NCBI RefSeq assembly: GCF_001945445.1
Contig: NZ_MSXW01000012.1
Span: 1-64,000, forward strand
Length of the DNA: 64,000 nt
Reading direction: 5' to 3'
Source: Pseudomonas sp. PA27(2017)
Lineage (GTDB): Bacteria; Pseudomonadota; Gammaproteobacteria; Pseudomonadales; Pseudomonadaceae
Shown here: piece by piece, positions 20,021 to 30,985 of the stretch
How positions within the stretch are numbered: position 1 is the stretch's first letter
How the letters are laid out: the number at the start of each line of letters is the position of its first letter
Notes under the pieces: generated by a model
The model's input: the letters and a program-made list of their open reading frames with translations, nothing else
The model's database searches: none
Told to the model about the DNA's origin: nothing
Made by a program: the position numbers and the translations under genes

Positions 20021-20770
20021 TCAGCCTTTGCCCGAGCGACGCTGGCGCAACGCCTCGAACAGACAGATGCCAGTGGCGACCGACACGTTGAGACTGCTGA
20101 CACTACCCGCCATGGGCAGTTTGACCAGGTAATCGCAGTGCTCGCGGGTGAGGCGGCGCATGCCTTTGCCTTCGGCGCCCATGATCAGCACCGTAGGGCC
20201 GGTCATGTCCTGCTGGAACAGCTCCTGCTCGGCTTCACCAGCCGTACCGACGACCCACAGGCCACGCTGCTGAAGTTTTTCCAGGCTGCGCGCCAGGTTG
20301 GTCACCGCAACCAACGGGATCACCTCCGCAGCCCCGCAGGCGACCTTGCGCACCACCGGAGTGAGGGTGGCCGACTTGTCCTTGGGCACGATCACCGCCA
20401 GCGCACCTGCCGCATCGGCGGTGCGCAGGCAGGCGCCGAGATTGTGCGGATCGGTCACGCCGTCGAGCACCAGCAGCAACGGCGGGCCTTCACAACGGTC
20501 GAGCAACTCCTCGAGCATCGCCTCGCCCCACACCTGGCTCGGGCTGACCTCGGCGACCACGCCCTGGTGCACGCCCTCGACCCAGGCATCCATTTCACGG
20601 CGCTCGCACTGACCGACGGCGACTCGCGCCTGGCCGGCCAGTTCGAGCAGCGGCTGCACACGCGGGTCACTGCGACCATCGGCCAGCCAGATCTGCTTCA
20701 CACGCTTGGGGTGATGACGCAGTAACGCCTCGACGGCATGCACGCCGTAGATCTTTTCCAGCTGACTCAT
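20021..20770 (-). CDS. rlmB: 23S rRNA 2'-O-ribose methyltransferase RlmB (G2251)
   Basis: A SpoU/TrmH-class trefoil-knot methyltransferase of 249 residues that methylates G2251 in the P loop of 23S rRNA. An N-terminal RNA-binding domain (YGVHAVEALLRHHPKRVKQIWLAD) precedes the catalytic domain with motif 1 NLGACLRTADAAG, motif 2 IMGAEGKGMRRLTREHCD and motif 3 SVSSLNVSVATGI. It overlaps the rnr stop by four bases, so translation is coupled to RNase R, the conserved arrangement. Confidence 0.96.
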   Translation of the reverse strand: MSQLEKIYGVHAVEALLRHHPKRVKQIWLADGRSDPRVQPLLELAGQARVAVGQCERREMDAWVEGVHQGVVAEVSPSQVWGEAMLEELLDRCEGPPLLLVLDGVTDPHNLGACLRTADAAGALAVIVPKDKSATLTPVVRKVACGAAEVIPLVAVTNLARSLEKLQQRGLWVVGTAGEAEQELFQQDMTGPTVLIMGAEGKGMRRLTREHCDYLVKLPMAGSVSSLNVSVATGICLFEALRQRRSGKG

Positions 20771-23262
20771 GACTTGGCCTTGCCTTTCGACGGCCCCTTG
20801 CGGTGGCGGCTCGGCTTGCCGCCCCTGTCCGTCGTCTTGCCGCCTCCTTTCTTGCCGGAGGTCTTGGACTCGTCGAGCAACGCCTTCTTCACGTCACGGC
20901 TTTTCTGCACGTCGGTGTTGCCAGCCGGCGCATTGCGCGAGCCCCGGCCACCGCGGCTGTCGCTGCCGGTTTCGCGGCGCTTGCGGGCAGCAGGCGCCTG
21001 CTCGACGCCTTGAGCCATTTCGAAATCGATCTTGCGCTCGTCCAGATCGACGCGCATCACGGTGACCGACACGCTGTCGCCCAGGCGATAGTTGCGACCG
21101 CTGCGCTCGCCGGCCAGGCGGTGGTGCACCGGGTCGAAGTGGTAGTAATCCGCCGGCAGCGCGGTGACGTGCACCAGGCCTTCGACATAGATGTCCTTGA
21201 GCTCGACGAACAGGCCGAAACCGGTCACGGCGGTGATCACGCCCGGGAAGGTTTCACCGACGCGGTCCTTCATGAACTCGCACTTGAGCCAGTTGACCAC
21301 GTCACGGGTGGCTTCATCGGCACGCCGCTCGGACATCGAGCACTGCTCGCCGAGCTGCTCGAGCATCGGCTCGTCGTACGGATAGATGCGCGCCTTGGGC
21401 ATGCTCACGGCACCGGCACGCTCGACGTGCGGCGTGTCCTGCTTGGAGCGGATCACGCTGCGGATCGCGCGGTGGATCAGCAGATCCGGGTAGCGGCGAA
21501 TCGGCGAGGTAAAGTGCGCGTAGGCGTCGTAATTGAGGCCGAAGTGCCCCTGATTGTCGGCGCTGTACACCGCCTGGCTGAGCGAGCGCAGCATCACCGT
21601 CTGGATCAGGTGGTAATCCTCGCGACCGCGGATGCTTTCCAGCAGCGCCTGATAGTCCTTGGGCGACGGGCCGTCCTTGGACTTGCCACGGTGCAGGGAA
21701 AGACCCAGCTCGCCGAGAAACGCCTTGAGCTTTTCCAGGCGCTCCGGTGGCGGACCATCGTGCACGCGGTACAACGCCGGAATGCCGTGCTTCTGCATGA
21801 ACGCGGCGGTGGCCACGTTGGCGGCCAGCATGCATTCCTCGATTAGCTTGTGGGCATCGTTGCGCTGGGTCGGGCGGATCTCCGCGATCTTGCGACCCGA
21901 GCCGAAGATGATGCGCGTCTCCTGGGTTTCGAAGTCGATCGCGCCGCGCTCGTGGCGCGCGGTGAGCAGCACCTGATAGAGCGAATACAGTTGCTTGAGG
22001 TGCGGCAGCACGTCCTTGTACTCGCTGCGCAGGGCCTTGCCTTCGCTGCTCTTGGGCTGCTCGAGCATGGCACTGACCTTGTTGTAGGTCAGGCGCGCAT
22101 GGGAGTGGATCACCGCCTCGTAGAACTTGTAGTCGGTCATCTTGCCGGTCTTGGAGATCGAGATCTCGCAGACCATGGCCAGGCGATCGACTTTGGGGTT
22201 CAGCGAGCACAGGCCGTTGGACAGTTCTTCCGGCAGCATGGGAATGACCCGCTCGGGGAAATACACCGAGTTGCCGCGCACCTGGGCTTCGGCATCCAGC
22301 GCCGAGCCGACCTTCACGTAGTGGGAAACGTCGGCGATGGCCACGTAAAGCTTCCATCCGCCGGAGAACAGGCGCCAGTTGCCGCCATTCTTCTCGCAAT
22401 ACACCGCGTCGTCGAAGTCCCGGGCATCCTCGCCATCGATGGTGACGAAAGGGATATGCCGCATGTCGACGCGGTTTTCCTTATCCTTCTCCTCGACATC
22501 GGGCTTGAGCTTACGGGCTTCCTTGAGCACCGCCTCGGGCCAGACGTGGGGAATGTCGTAGCTGCGCAGCGCCACGTCGATTTCCATGCCCGGCGCCATG
22601 TAGTTGCCGACCACTTCGGTCACGTCGCCCTGGGGCTGGAAGCGCGGCGTCGGCCAGTGGGTGATCGTCACTTCGACGAACTGACCCTGCTTGGCGCCGC
22701 CGTTACGGCCAGCGGTGACCAGCACTTCCTGCTGGATCTTCGGATTGTCGGGAATCACGAAGCCGATGCCGCTCTCTTCGTAATAACGGCCGACGATGGT
22801 CTCGTGACCACGGGAAATCACTTCGACGATGGCGCCTTCGCGACGACCACGACGGTCGAAGCCGGAAACCCGCGCCAGCGCGCGGTCACCATCGAACACC
22901 AGGCGCATCTGCGCCGGGCTGAGAAACAGGTCGTCGCTGCCGTCATCGGGCACCAGAAAACCGAAGCCGTCGCGGTGGCCACTGACGCGACCGAGGATCA
23001 GATCCAGCTTGTCCACCGGCGCATAGGTGCCGCGGCGGGTATAAATCAGTTGGCCGTCGCGCTCCATGGCGCGCAGCCGGCGGCGCAGGGCTTCGATCTG
23101 CTCGTCGGTGGTCAGCCCGAATTCGTCGACCAGCTCTTCACGACTGGCGGGCGAGCCGCGATCAGCCAGCTGCTGAAGAATCAGCTCGCGGCTGGGAATG
23201 GGGTTGTCATACTTTTCCGCTTCTCGAGCGGCCTCGGGATCGAGGGATTGCCAATCGGCCAT
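20767..23262 (-). CDS. rnr: Ribonuclease R
   Basis: A processive 3'-5' exoribonuclease of 831 residues that degrades structured RNA and faulty rRNA. Domain order is a winged-helix N-terminus (SREELVDEFGLTTDEQIEALRRRL), two cold-shock domains (about 75-240), RNB and S1 (near residue 640-725), then a basic Lys/Arg/Gly-rich tail. The RNB active site is ITHW to HIPFVTIDGEDARDFDDAVY, with the metal-binding aspartates intact, and HFTSPIRRYPDLLIHR is conserved. First gene of an rnr-rlmB pair, oriented away from the tRNA genes. Confidence 0.97.
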   Translation of the reverse strand: MADWQSLDPEAAREAEKYDNPIPSRELILQQLADRGSPASREELVDEFGLTTDEQIEALRRRLRAMERDGQLIYTRRGTYAPVDKLDLILGRVSGHRDGFGFLVPDDGSDDLFLSPAQMRLVFDGDRALARVSGFDRRGRREGAIVEVISRGHETIVGRYYEESGIGFVIPDNPKIQQEVLVTAGRNGGAKQGQFVEVTITHWPTPRFQPQGDVTEVVGNYMAPGMEIDVALRSYDIPHVWPEAVLKEARKLKPDVEEKDKENRVDMRHIPFVTIDGEDARDFDDAVYCEKNGGNWRLFSGGWKLYVAIADVSHYVKVGSALDAEAQVRGNSVYFPERVIPMLPEELSNGLCSLNPKVDRLAMVCEISISKTGKMTDYKFYEAVIHSHARLTYNKVSAMLEQPKSSEGKALRSEYKDVLPHLKQLYSLYQVLLTARHERGAIDFETQETRIIFGSGRKIAEIRPTQRNDAHKLIEECMLAANVATAAFMQKHGIPALYRVHDGPPPERLEKLKAFLGELGLSLHRGKSKDGPSPKDYQALLESIRGREDYHLIQTVMLRSLSQAVYSADNQGHFGLNYDAYAHFTSPIRRYPDLLIHRAIRSVIRSKQDTPHVERAGAVSMPKARIYPYDEPMLEQLGEQCSMSERRADEATRDVVNWLKCEFMKDRVGETFPGVITAVTGFGLFVELKDIYVEGLVHVTALPADYYHFDPVHHRLAGERSGRNYRLGDSVSVTVMRVDLDERKIDFEMAQGVEQAPAARKRRETGSDSRGGRGSRNAPAGNTDVQKSRDVKKALLDESKTSGKKGGGKTTDRGGKPSRHRKGPSKGKAKS

Positions 23263-23372
23263 TAGAAACTGTTCACCTTATCTATAGAGTCGGTTTTTGC
23301 CATGTGTGTATTGAAGCGCGAAAGCGCCCTCCGGGTCAGCTTTCACCGAGAATAATTTTTCGACGTCAGGGG

Positions 23373-23401
23373 TTTACAAGGTAAAAGCACGACCGTATAG
23401 T
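23373..23401 (+). promoter_or_regulatory. Sigma-70 promoter of the tRNA-Leu pair
   Basis: TTTACA (23373-23378) and TATAGT (23396-23401) are separated by 17 bases. The bases after the -10 are TCGCGCCC, a GC-rich discriminator typical of stable-RNA promoters under stringent control. It lies about 60 bases before the first tRNA. Confidence 0.75.
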
Positions 23402-23464
23402 TCGCGCCCACAGCGTCGAGCAGACGTTGTAACACGGAACAGATGAGCAATCATCAGTTTCAGT

Positions 23465-23551
23465 GCCCAGGTGGCGGAATTGGTAGACGCGCTGGTTTCA
23501 GGTATCAGTGATCGCAAGATCGTGGAAGTTCGAGTCTTCTCCTGGGCACCA
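23465..23551 (+). tRNA. tRNA-Leu (anticodon CAG), copy 1
   Basis: An 87-base class II tRNA with the CCA end encoded. The acceptor stem is GCCCAGG/CCTGGGC, and the D arm region is GGCGGAATTGGTAGACGC. The anticodon arm is CTGGT-TTCAGGT-ATCAG, giving anticodon CAG, which reads CUG, the dominant leucine codon in this GC-rich genome. It has a long variable arm (TGATCGCAAGATCG) and T loop TTCGAGT. Identical to the copy at 23635. Confidence 0.97.
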
Positions 23552-23634
23552 AATTTCGTGAAGCAGCTTGATAACCTGCTTTGCAAATAACGGACGTAAT
23601 GATCCGTGTCGGTAACGACGAACATTACTGCAGT

Positions 23635-23721
23635 GCCCAGGTGGCGGAATTGGTAGACGCGCTGGTTTCAGGTATCAGTGATCGCAAGATCGTGGAAGTT
23701 CGAGTCTTCTCCTGGGCACCA
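23635..23721 (+). tRNA. tRNA-Leu (anticodon CAG), copy 2
   Basis: Identical over all 87 bases to the copy that starts 170 bases upstream, including the encoded CCA. The 83-base spacer has no promoter that I can see, so both are probably processed from one transcript. An intrinsic terminator follows within ten bases. Confidence 0.97.
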
Positions 23722-23727
23722 AATTCA

Positions 23728-23756
23728 AAAAAACCGAGCCGATGGCTCGGTTTTTT
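23728..23756 (+). terminator. Intrinsic terminator of the tRNA-Leu operon
   Basis: Stem AAAACCGAGCC/GGCTCGGTTTT with loop GAT, followed by a run of T. A textbook Rho-independent terminator directly after the second tRNA. Confidence 0.92.
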
Positions 23757-23815
23757 ATTGCCTGCAATAAAGTGACCTGCAAGGCCTGGCAATCACCAGG
23801 CCCGCGCCACCCTCC

Positions 23816-25750
23816 TCACACCTTGAACTGGCCCAGGCTGCCCTTGAGCTGCCCCGCCAGACCATCGAGCACCCGACCGCTGTCGGCCGTCGCCGCCACA
23901 GCCTCAGCCGCACGCTGGGCTTCGGCATGGATCACCTCGACCCGACCACGCACCGCATCGGCACCTTCGGCCTGATGCGCCGCCGCCTGAGTGGCGGCAT
24001 TGATGGCGCCGTGCACGTCCTCGACCGAGCGCTGCACCGCTTGCTGGATTCGCGCACTTTCACGAAGCGCCGCCAATCCCTGATCCGCCTGCTGGCCTGC
24101 CTGACCGATCGCCCCGACCGCCTCGCGAGCGCCCTGTTGCAGGGCGACGATATGAGACTGAATATCGCCGGTCGATTGCTGGGTTTTGCTGGCCAGCGCG
24201 CGCACCTCATCCGCTACCACCGCGAAACCGCGGCCGCTTTCGCCAGCCCGCGCCGCCTCGATGGCCGCGTTGAGGGCCAGCAGGTTGGTTTGCTCGGCGA
24301 TCGAGCGAATCACCGTGAGCACCACTTCGATCTGCTCGCTCTGCTTGGCCAGACGCTCGATGACCGCCGAACCGGCGCCGACCCGCTGTACCAGCTCTTC
24401 GATGGAGCCGCCGACACGATTGGCGATCGCAGCGTTCTCCTGGGTCGACTGGCGAATGGCCTCGACCCGCTGCAGCGCCTCCTGCATGGCCCGGCTCTCG
24501 GCCTGGGCCTCGTCGGCCATCGCCGCCAGCGCCTGCAGGCTGGCCGCCACCTCGTCGCGCTGGCGCTCGGCGGCCGACTCCGCCGCCGCACTGCGAGCGC
24601 TCAGGGCGCTGATTTCCTGCCCGGTTCGCACCGCCACTTCACCCGCTTCGCGAACGATAGGCTGCAGCTTGGCGACAAAACGGTTGACCGCCGAGGCCAT
24701 CTCCCCGACCTCGTCGCGGCTGTCGATCTCGATACGGCGAGTCAAGTCGCCCTCACCGGCAGCCAGGTCATCGAGTGCTGCGATCAAAGTGCGCAGGCGC
24801 ACCACCACACGGCGACCCAGCACGATGGCCAGCGCCAGCAAAACTCCGAACCCGACTACAGCGAGGCCCAGCCCAATGCGCCAACGCAGATTCGAGGCAG
24901 CAGCGTCGACCGCCGCACCGGTATTGGTCGCCATGCCCTGAGCTGCCTGCTGCGCCGAAGCAAGGCGCTGCGACAGCGCCTTGGCGCTATCCGTCGAGGC
25001 GCCAGCCAGGCTATCGGCGACGAGCTGCCCACCACTGGCCAGCAAGGCTTCGAAACGCTTGTCCACAGCCGCCAGCTCGGCATCGATGGCAGCCGTGGAC
25101 ACCCCCATCAGCACCTTGCCGATTTCCACATCGTTGGGGCTGATGCTGGCTTCGACGAAATATACGGTCGGGTCGGTCTTGGCTGCATTGACCACCTTGT
25201 CCAGCGCACGCTCCCCCTCACCCTTGTCGAGCATATTCTTGATCTGCTCGTTCTGGCGATTGAGATAACGGGTCAGATGGTTACCCTCGGCATCGTCGTA
25301 GATCACGAACAACACGTTGGGGTTACGCTGCGCACGGCGGGCGAATTCCGACAGCGCGGGAATATCGGAATCCCACATGGCGCGCGGCGCCACGGCGGCG
25401 AGCAACTGCGCCAGATCATTGGCAGAGTCGCGAAGGCTGCGCTCGAGGCTGGCGCGAATCTGCACGCGCTCCTCGCTGAGGCGGCTCGAAAGGCCAGCCG
25501 AAAGGCTCTCGCGGGTGCGCACGGAAAGACTACCCAGGCTCGCTGAAACGTCCTGATTGGCCTGCTCCAACTCGTCCGCCAGACGCTGGGAATCACTGCC
25601 CAGCTGACGCTCCAGGTCGGTCACCAGACCATCCACGGTACTGCGGGTCAGGGCCAGCACCAGCAGCACCTGCACGAACAAGGCCACCCCCAGCGCGATG
25701 AACACGGGCAACAGCAGGCGACTACGCAACAGCGACAAGACAGCGATCAC
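23816..25750 (-). CDS. Methyl-accepting chemotaxis protein, GTG start
   Basis: A chemoreceptor of about 644 residues. A membrane helix ([23 protein letters not shown]) is followed by a helical periplasmic part of about 270 residues, a second membrane helix ([19 protein letters not shown]), a HAMP domain ([20 protein letters not shown]) and the signalling hairpin with [19 protein letters not shown] place the start at GTG 25750, since GGAGG lies eight bases upstream; an ATG at 25783 is possible. The sensor contains [20 protein letters not shown], a PAS/Cache-like strand pattern. The ligand is unknown. Confidence 0.88.
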   Translation of the reverse strand: MIAVLSLLRSRLLLPVFIALGVALFVQVLLVLALTRSTVDGLVTDLERQLGSDSQRLADELEQANQDVSASLGSLSVRTRESLSAGLSSRLSEERVQIRASLERSLRDSANDLAQLLAAVAPRAMWDSDIPALSEFARRAQRNPNVLFVIYDDAEGNHLTRYLNRQNEQIKNMLDKGEGERALDKVVNAAKTDPTVYFVEASISPNDVEIGKVLMGVSTAAIDAELAAVDKRFEALLASGGQLVADSLAGASTDSAKALSQRLASAQQAAQGMATNTGAAVDAAASNLRWRIGLGLAVVGFGVLLALAIVLGRRVVVRLRTLIAALDDLAAGEGDLTRRIEIDSRDEVGEMASAVNRFVAKLQPIVREAGEVAVRTGQEISALSARSAAAESAAERQRDEVAASLQALAAMADEAQAESRAMQEALQRVEAIRQSTQENAAIANRVGGSIEELVQRVGAGSAVIERLAKQSEQIEVVLTVIRSIAEQTNLLALNAAIEAARAGESGRGFAVVADEVRALASKTQQSTGDIQSHIVALQQGAREAVGAIGQAGQQADQGLAALRESARIQQAVQRSVEDVHGAINAATQAAAHQAEGADAVRGRVEVIHAEAQRAAEAVAATADSGRVLDGLAGQLKGSLGQFKV

Positions 25751-25870
25751 GGGCAAATCCTCCGACCGCCAGAGGAGCGGCAACTTCAGGGTAGGATCAA
25801 GTCAAAGCAAGGCGCGTGCCGAGTAGAGGCACATCGCCAGATTGCGCCCAAGCGTCGTGGCTCGTCAAAC

Positions 25871-25901
25871 GAAAACGGGCCACCCAAAGGCGACCCGTTT
25901 C
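25871..25901 (-). terminator. Terminator downstream of purA
   Basis: On the minus strand ACGGGTCGCC/GGTGGCCCGT forms a 10-bp stem with G-U pairs and a short TTTG loop, followed by TTTTCGTTT. It lies 24 bases after the purA stop. Confidence 0.7.
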
Positions 25902-25924
25902 CTTTACCGACCTGCGGTTACCGC

Positions 25925-27250
<1,326 letters not shown>

Positions 27251-27296
27251 TCACGGCCGGCGAAAGTAAATCAGAATAGACGACCCCGCGGGCCGC

Positions 27297-28481
27297 TCAG
27301 TCCAGCGCCAGCACCTGCCAGCGACCGTCACGCAATACCAACTGGCGATCGCAGCGCACCTGCGCCGCCTCGCCTAGCTCCTGACCGGGCAGCGCCTGTA
27401 CCACGCGCTCGCCGTCGGCACGCAGGCGGCGAACCGCCTGCCACAGGTAAACGTCATGGCTGTCCGGCGCCCAGATACCAGCCGGCTCTTCGCCCAGCGG
27501 CATGCGGCCGAGCGTCACCAGGGTTTTCAGGTCGGTGGAAAAGCCGGTAGCCGGCCGGGCACGACCGAAGTCGGCGCCGATGTCGTCGTAACGACCGCCC
27601 TGGGCGATGGCCTGCCCTACGGAAGGTACGAACGCAGCGAACACCACGCCGGTGTGATAGTGATAACCACGCAGCTCGCCCAGATCGAAATACAACGGCA
27701 GCTCCGGATAGCGCAGCTCCAGCGCATCGGCGATGGCCACCAGCTCATCGAGAGCGGCATGCACATCATCCGGCGCGTCGACCAGGCAGGCTTGGGCCAG
27801 ATCCAGCACGTCACGACTTCCGCACAGCTCCGCCAGGGCCCGCAGCATGCGGCGCAGCGAGTCAGGCAGCGCCTCGGTCAGCGCATCGATCTCATCCATG
27901 GCCTTGCGCTGCAGGGCATCGAACAGCTGCTGCTCGACCTCGCCGGAAAGCTCGGCGGCACGCACCAGGCCGCGGTAGATACCGACATGCCCCAGGTCCA
28001 TGTGCACGTCCGGCACTTCGGCCAGCTCGAGGGTATCGACCAGCAGGCTGATCACCTCGACATCGCTGGCCGGGCTGGCGTCGCCATACAGCTCGGCGCC
28101 CAGTTGAATCGGGCTGCGCGACGTGGTGAGCGCCCGCGGCTGCGCATGCAGCACGCTGCCGGCGTAGCACAAGCGGCTCGGGCCTTCACGGCGCAGGGTG
28201 TGCGCATCGATACGCGCGACCTGCGGCGTGATGTCGGCACGAAAGCCCATCTGCCGGCCGGACAGCGGATCGGTCACCTTGAAGGTACGCAGATCCAGGT
28301 CCTGGCCCGCGCCGGTGAGCAGCGACTCCAGATACTCGATATGGGGCGTAACCACGAATTCGTAACCCCAGCGCTGGAACAGATCCAGCACCTGGCGACG
28401 CGCGATTTCGATGCGCGCCGCTTCCGGGGGCAATACTTCTTCGATCCCATCTGGCAGCAGCCAGCGGTCTACCGTTGCCAT
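27297..28481 (-). CDS. hisZ: ATP phosphoribosyltransferase regulatory subunit HisZ
   Basis: A HisRS-like regulatory subunit of the short-form ATP phosphoribosyltransferase, the first step of histidine synthesis; 394 residues. It resembles the catalytic core of histidyl-tRNA synthetase ([45 protein letters not shown]), but lacks the anticodon-binding domain. It cannot act alone: HisG is not in this window. I chose ATG 28481 ([15 protein letters not shown]), preceded by GAGGG; the long upstream frame is not conserved. Confidence 0.95.
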   Translation of the reverse strand: MATVDRWLLPDGIEEVLPPEAARIEIARRQVLDLFQRWGYEFVVTPHIEYLESLLTGAGQDLDLRTFKVTDPLSGRQMGFRADITPQVARIDAHTLRREGPSRLCYAGSVLHAQPRALTTSRSPIQLGAELYGDASPASDVEVISLLVDTLELAEVPDVHMDLGHVGIYRGLVRAAELSGEVEQQLFDALQRKAMDEIDALTEALPDSLRRMLRALAELCGSRDVLDLAQACLVDAPDDVHAALDELVAIADALELRYPELPLYFDLGELRGYHYHTGVVFAAFVPSVGQAIAQGGRYDDIGADFGRARPATGFSTDLKTLVTLGRMPLGEEPAGIWAPDSHDVYLWQAVRRLRADGERVVQALPGQELGEAAQVRCDRQLVLRDGRWQVLALD

Positions 28482-28702
28482 TTCGCCATTTCCCTCTTGA
28501 TTCGGGCGGCACAAGCCTTCAGTGAAGCGGATGGGAAGCCGAGCCCGGCAACAGGCCGGTCGACTCCAGGAACGGGCATCGAAGCGATCAGAGATTTGAT
28601 TGCACGAAGCCCCCACGCCAGCGGCGCGGAAAGGGGCAAGGTCAGGGACCTTGGAAGACAGAACGTAACGCTCAGTTCGTGCCGCATGATTCCCACAGGC
28701 GT
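28482..28702. other. Gap upstream of hisZ, no gene seen
   Basis: About 220 bases between the hflC terminator and the hisZ start. It should contain the hisZ-purA promoter, but I see no convincing -35/-10 pair. Open frames here have no family resemblance. Confidence 0.4.
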
Positions 28703-28725
28703 AAAAAAGCCGGGATTTTCCCGGC
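28703..28725 (-). terminator. Intrinsic terminator after hflC
   Basis: On the minus strand AGCCGGGA-AAA-TCCCGGCT is followed by six T. It would end transcription of the hflKC operon, about 100 bases past hflC. Confidence 0.85.
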
Positions 28726-28747
28726 TGCCGCATCATACCACGTCGAA

Positions 28748-28822
28748 AGCCTCAAGCCGCAAGCTTCACACGACAAGCGAGCACTCGGCATCGGCTTGCG
28801 GCGTTTGGCCTGCGGCTCAGGG
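28748..28822. repeat. Inverted GCCGCAAGC/GCTTGCGGC repeat
   Basis: Between hflC and its terminator lies CCTCAAGCCGCAAGC followed by CGGCTTGCGGCG and then GGCCTGCGGC. These inverted and direct iterations resemble the short CAAGC-type intergenic repeats of Pseudomonas. No function is shown. Confidence 0.4.
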
Positions 28823-28828
28823 CCGCGG

Positions 28829-29701
28829 TTATGGCTTGGACTTTTCCAGGTAGCGGAAGAAATCGCTGCTCGGATCCAGCACCAGCACGTCACGCTTGTC
28901 GGCGAAACTCTCGCGATAAGCGTTCAGACTGCGGTAGAACGAGTAGAACTCCTGATCCTGGCCATAAGCCTTGGAGTAGATGGCAGCGGCCTGGGCGTCA
29001 CCCTCACCACGTAGCTCCTCGGCCTGGCGATAAGCCTCGGCGAGAATCACGCGCTGCTGACGATCAGCATCGGCACGAATACCTTCTGCGAGCTCCTTAC
29101 CTTTTGCACGATGCTCACGGGCCTCGCGCTCACGCTCCGAGCTCATGCGGTCGAAAACGCTGCGATTGACTTCCTTGGGCAGGTCGATGGCCTTGACGCG
29201 AACGTCCACCACCTCGATACCCAGCTCACGCTGCGCCGCACGGTTGAGCGAAGCGGTCACGTCAGCCATCAGCGCATCACGCTCGCCGGACACCGACTCA
29301 TGCAGGGTGCGCTTACCGAACTGGTCACGCAGCGATGCTTCGAGACGGCGCGACAGACGCTCGTCGGCAATCTGCTTCATGCCCGAGGTGGCGGTGTAGT
29401 AACGCTCGGCATCCAGCACGCGCCACTTGGCGTACGCATCGACCATCAGCGCTTTCTTCTCGAGGGTCAGGAAGCGCGAATTGACGGTATCCAGAGTCAG
29501 CAGGCGAGCATCGAACTTGCGTACCTGGTTGACGTAAGGAATCTTCATGTGAAGACCCGGCTGCACGTCCGCCTCGACGATACGACCGAACTGCAGCAAT
29601 ACCGCCCGCTCGGTCTGCGCCACGATGTAGAAGCTGCTCCAGGCCACCAGGGCCAGCACGACGCCCGCGATCAGGGTCACCAGTGATTTATTGCTCATCA
29701 A
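28829..29701 (-). CDS. hflC: Modulator of FtsH protease HflC
   Basis: An inner-membrane SPFH/prohibitin-like protein of 290 residues with one N-terminal anchor (LIAGVVLALVAWSSFYIV) and a large periplasmic part. With HflK it forms a cage around FtsH and limits its access to membrane substrates. Landmarks are ERAVLLQFGRIVEADVQPGLH, ELGIEVVDVRVKAIDLP and AYGQDQEFYSFYRSL. It overlaps the hflK stop by four bases (ATGA). Confidence 0.96.
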   Translation of the reverse strand: MMSNKSLVTLIAGVVLALVAWSSFYIVAQTERAVLLQFGRIVEADVQPGLHMKIPYVNQVRKFDARLLTLDTVNSRFLTLEKKALMVDAYAKWRVLDAERYYTATSGMKQIADERLSRRLEASLRDQFGKRTLHESVSGERDALMADVTASLNRAAQRELGIEVVDVRVKAIDLPKEVNRSVFDRMSSEREREAREHRAKGKELAEGIRADADRQQRVILAEAYRQAEELRGEGDAQAAAIYSKAYGQDQEFYSFYRSLNAYRESFADKRDVLVLDPSSDFFRYLEKSKP

Positions 29702-30888
29702 CGGCTCTCCCTTGTACGCACATCGGATTGCCCGACGTTGTTACCAACGCGTGCACCGAGATCGGCCGCGCCAGCACCGGCAGCGCTAGAAGACGCATTG
29801 CTACTGCCGCCACGGCTGTCGATCATCTTGTCCAGCGGCAGATAAAGCAGGTTGTTCTGCCCCTTGTCGCCGGTGACCAGCACCTTGCTGGTGTTGCTCA
29901 TCATCTGCTGCATGGTGTCCAGGTACAGACGCTCACGGGTGACTTCCGGGGCCTTGCGGTACTCGGCTACCAGCGCGGTGAAACGATCCGCCTCACCCTG
30001 GGCGCGGGAGATCACTTCATCGCGGTAACCGCTGGCATCCTCGATCAGGCGCTGGGCCTGACCACGGGCTTCCGGCACCACGCCGTTGGCGTAGGTTTCC
30101 GCCTGGTTCTTCTCACGCTGCTCGTCTTCGCGGGCACGAATCACGTCATCGAAGGCTTCCTGCACTTCACGCGGCGCCGCAGCGCTCTGCAGGTTCACCT
30201 GGGTCACGGTGATACCGGTCCGGTAGGTGTCGAGGAAACGCTGCAGACGCTCACGCACATCGCCAGCCATCTGCTCACGACCTTCGGTCAGCACCTGGTC
30301 CATCTCGGTGGAGCCCACCACATGGCGCACGGCGCTGTCGGTGGCGTGTTGCAGACTGGTTTCAGGCATGTCGACGTTGAGTACGAAATCCTGCAGGTTG
30401 CTGATCTTGTACTGAACGGTCAGTGGTACTTCGATGATGTTCTCGTCTTCGGTCAACATCTGCCCCTGCTTGCTGTATGCACGCTCGCGGGTGACGTTTT
30501 CCTGAAACTTGCGATCGATCGGCGGGAAGTAGATGTTCAGACCCGGGCCGACCGTCTCGTGGTACTTGCCGAAACGCAGCACGACGGCCTGCTCCTGCTC
30601 ATCGACCACATAAATAGCGTTGTACAGCCAAAAAGCGCCCACGACGGCCAACGCAACGAACAGCAGGCCGAAACCGCCACCCTTGCCTCTGGAACCATTG
30701 TTGTCACTGCCGCGTTTGTTGCCGCCACCGAACACCCCATTGAGTTTGTCCTGTAGCTTGCGGAAGGCTTCGTCAAGATCCGGTGGTCCCTTGCGGTCGC
30801 CGCCGCCACCGCCGCCGTTACCACGACGGCCGCCGCCACCCCAGGGATCCTGATTGTTCGAGTTGCCACCCGGCTCATTCCAAGCCAT
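29698..30888 (-). CDS. hflK: Modulator of FtsH protease HflK
   Basis: The HflC partner, about 396 residues. A Gly/Asn-rich cytoplasmic N-terminus (MAWNEPGGNSNNQDPWGGGG) precedes a single membrane helix (GLLFVALAVVGAFWLYNAIYVV) and the SPFH domain (VVLRFGKYHETVGPGLNIYFP). I chose the ATG at 30888 because GGAGAG lies five to six bases upstream and family N-termini match. It follows hflX and overlaps hflC, so the complex is made from one mRNA. Confidence 0.96.
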   Translation of the reverse strand: MAWNEPGGNSNNQDPWGGGGRRGNGGGGGGDRKGPPDLDEAFRKLQDKLNGVFGGGNKRGSDNNGSRGKGGGFGLLFVALAVVGAFWLYNAIYVVDEQEQAVVLRFGKYHETVGPGLNIYFPPIDRKFQENVTRERAYSKQGQMLTEDENIIEVPLTVQYKISNLQDFVLNVDMPETSLQHATDSAVRHVVGSTEMDQVLTEGREQMAGDVRERLQRFLDTYRTGITVTQVNLQSAAAPREVQEAFDDVIRAREDEQREKNQAETYANGVVPEARGQAQRLIEDASGYRDEVISRAQGEADRFTALVAEYRKAPEVTRERLYLDTMQQMMSNTSKVLVTGDKGQNNLLYLPLDKMIDSRGGSSNASSSAAGAGAADLGARVGNNVGQSDVRTRESR

Positions 30889-30985
30889 AGCGCTCTCCAT
30901 ACTGATAAAGCAAAGACGCGCCAACGGCGCGCCCACCAATGCTACAGAATGCCTGCTTCCAGCGGCAAAATCACCGTTGCGGGCT

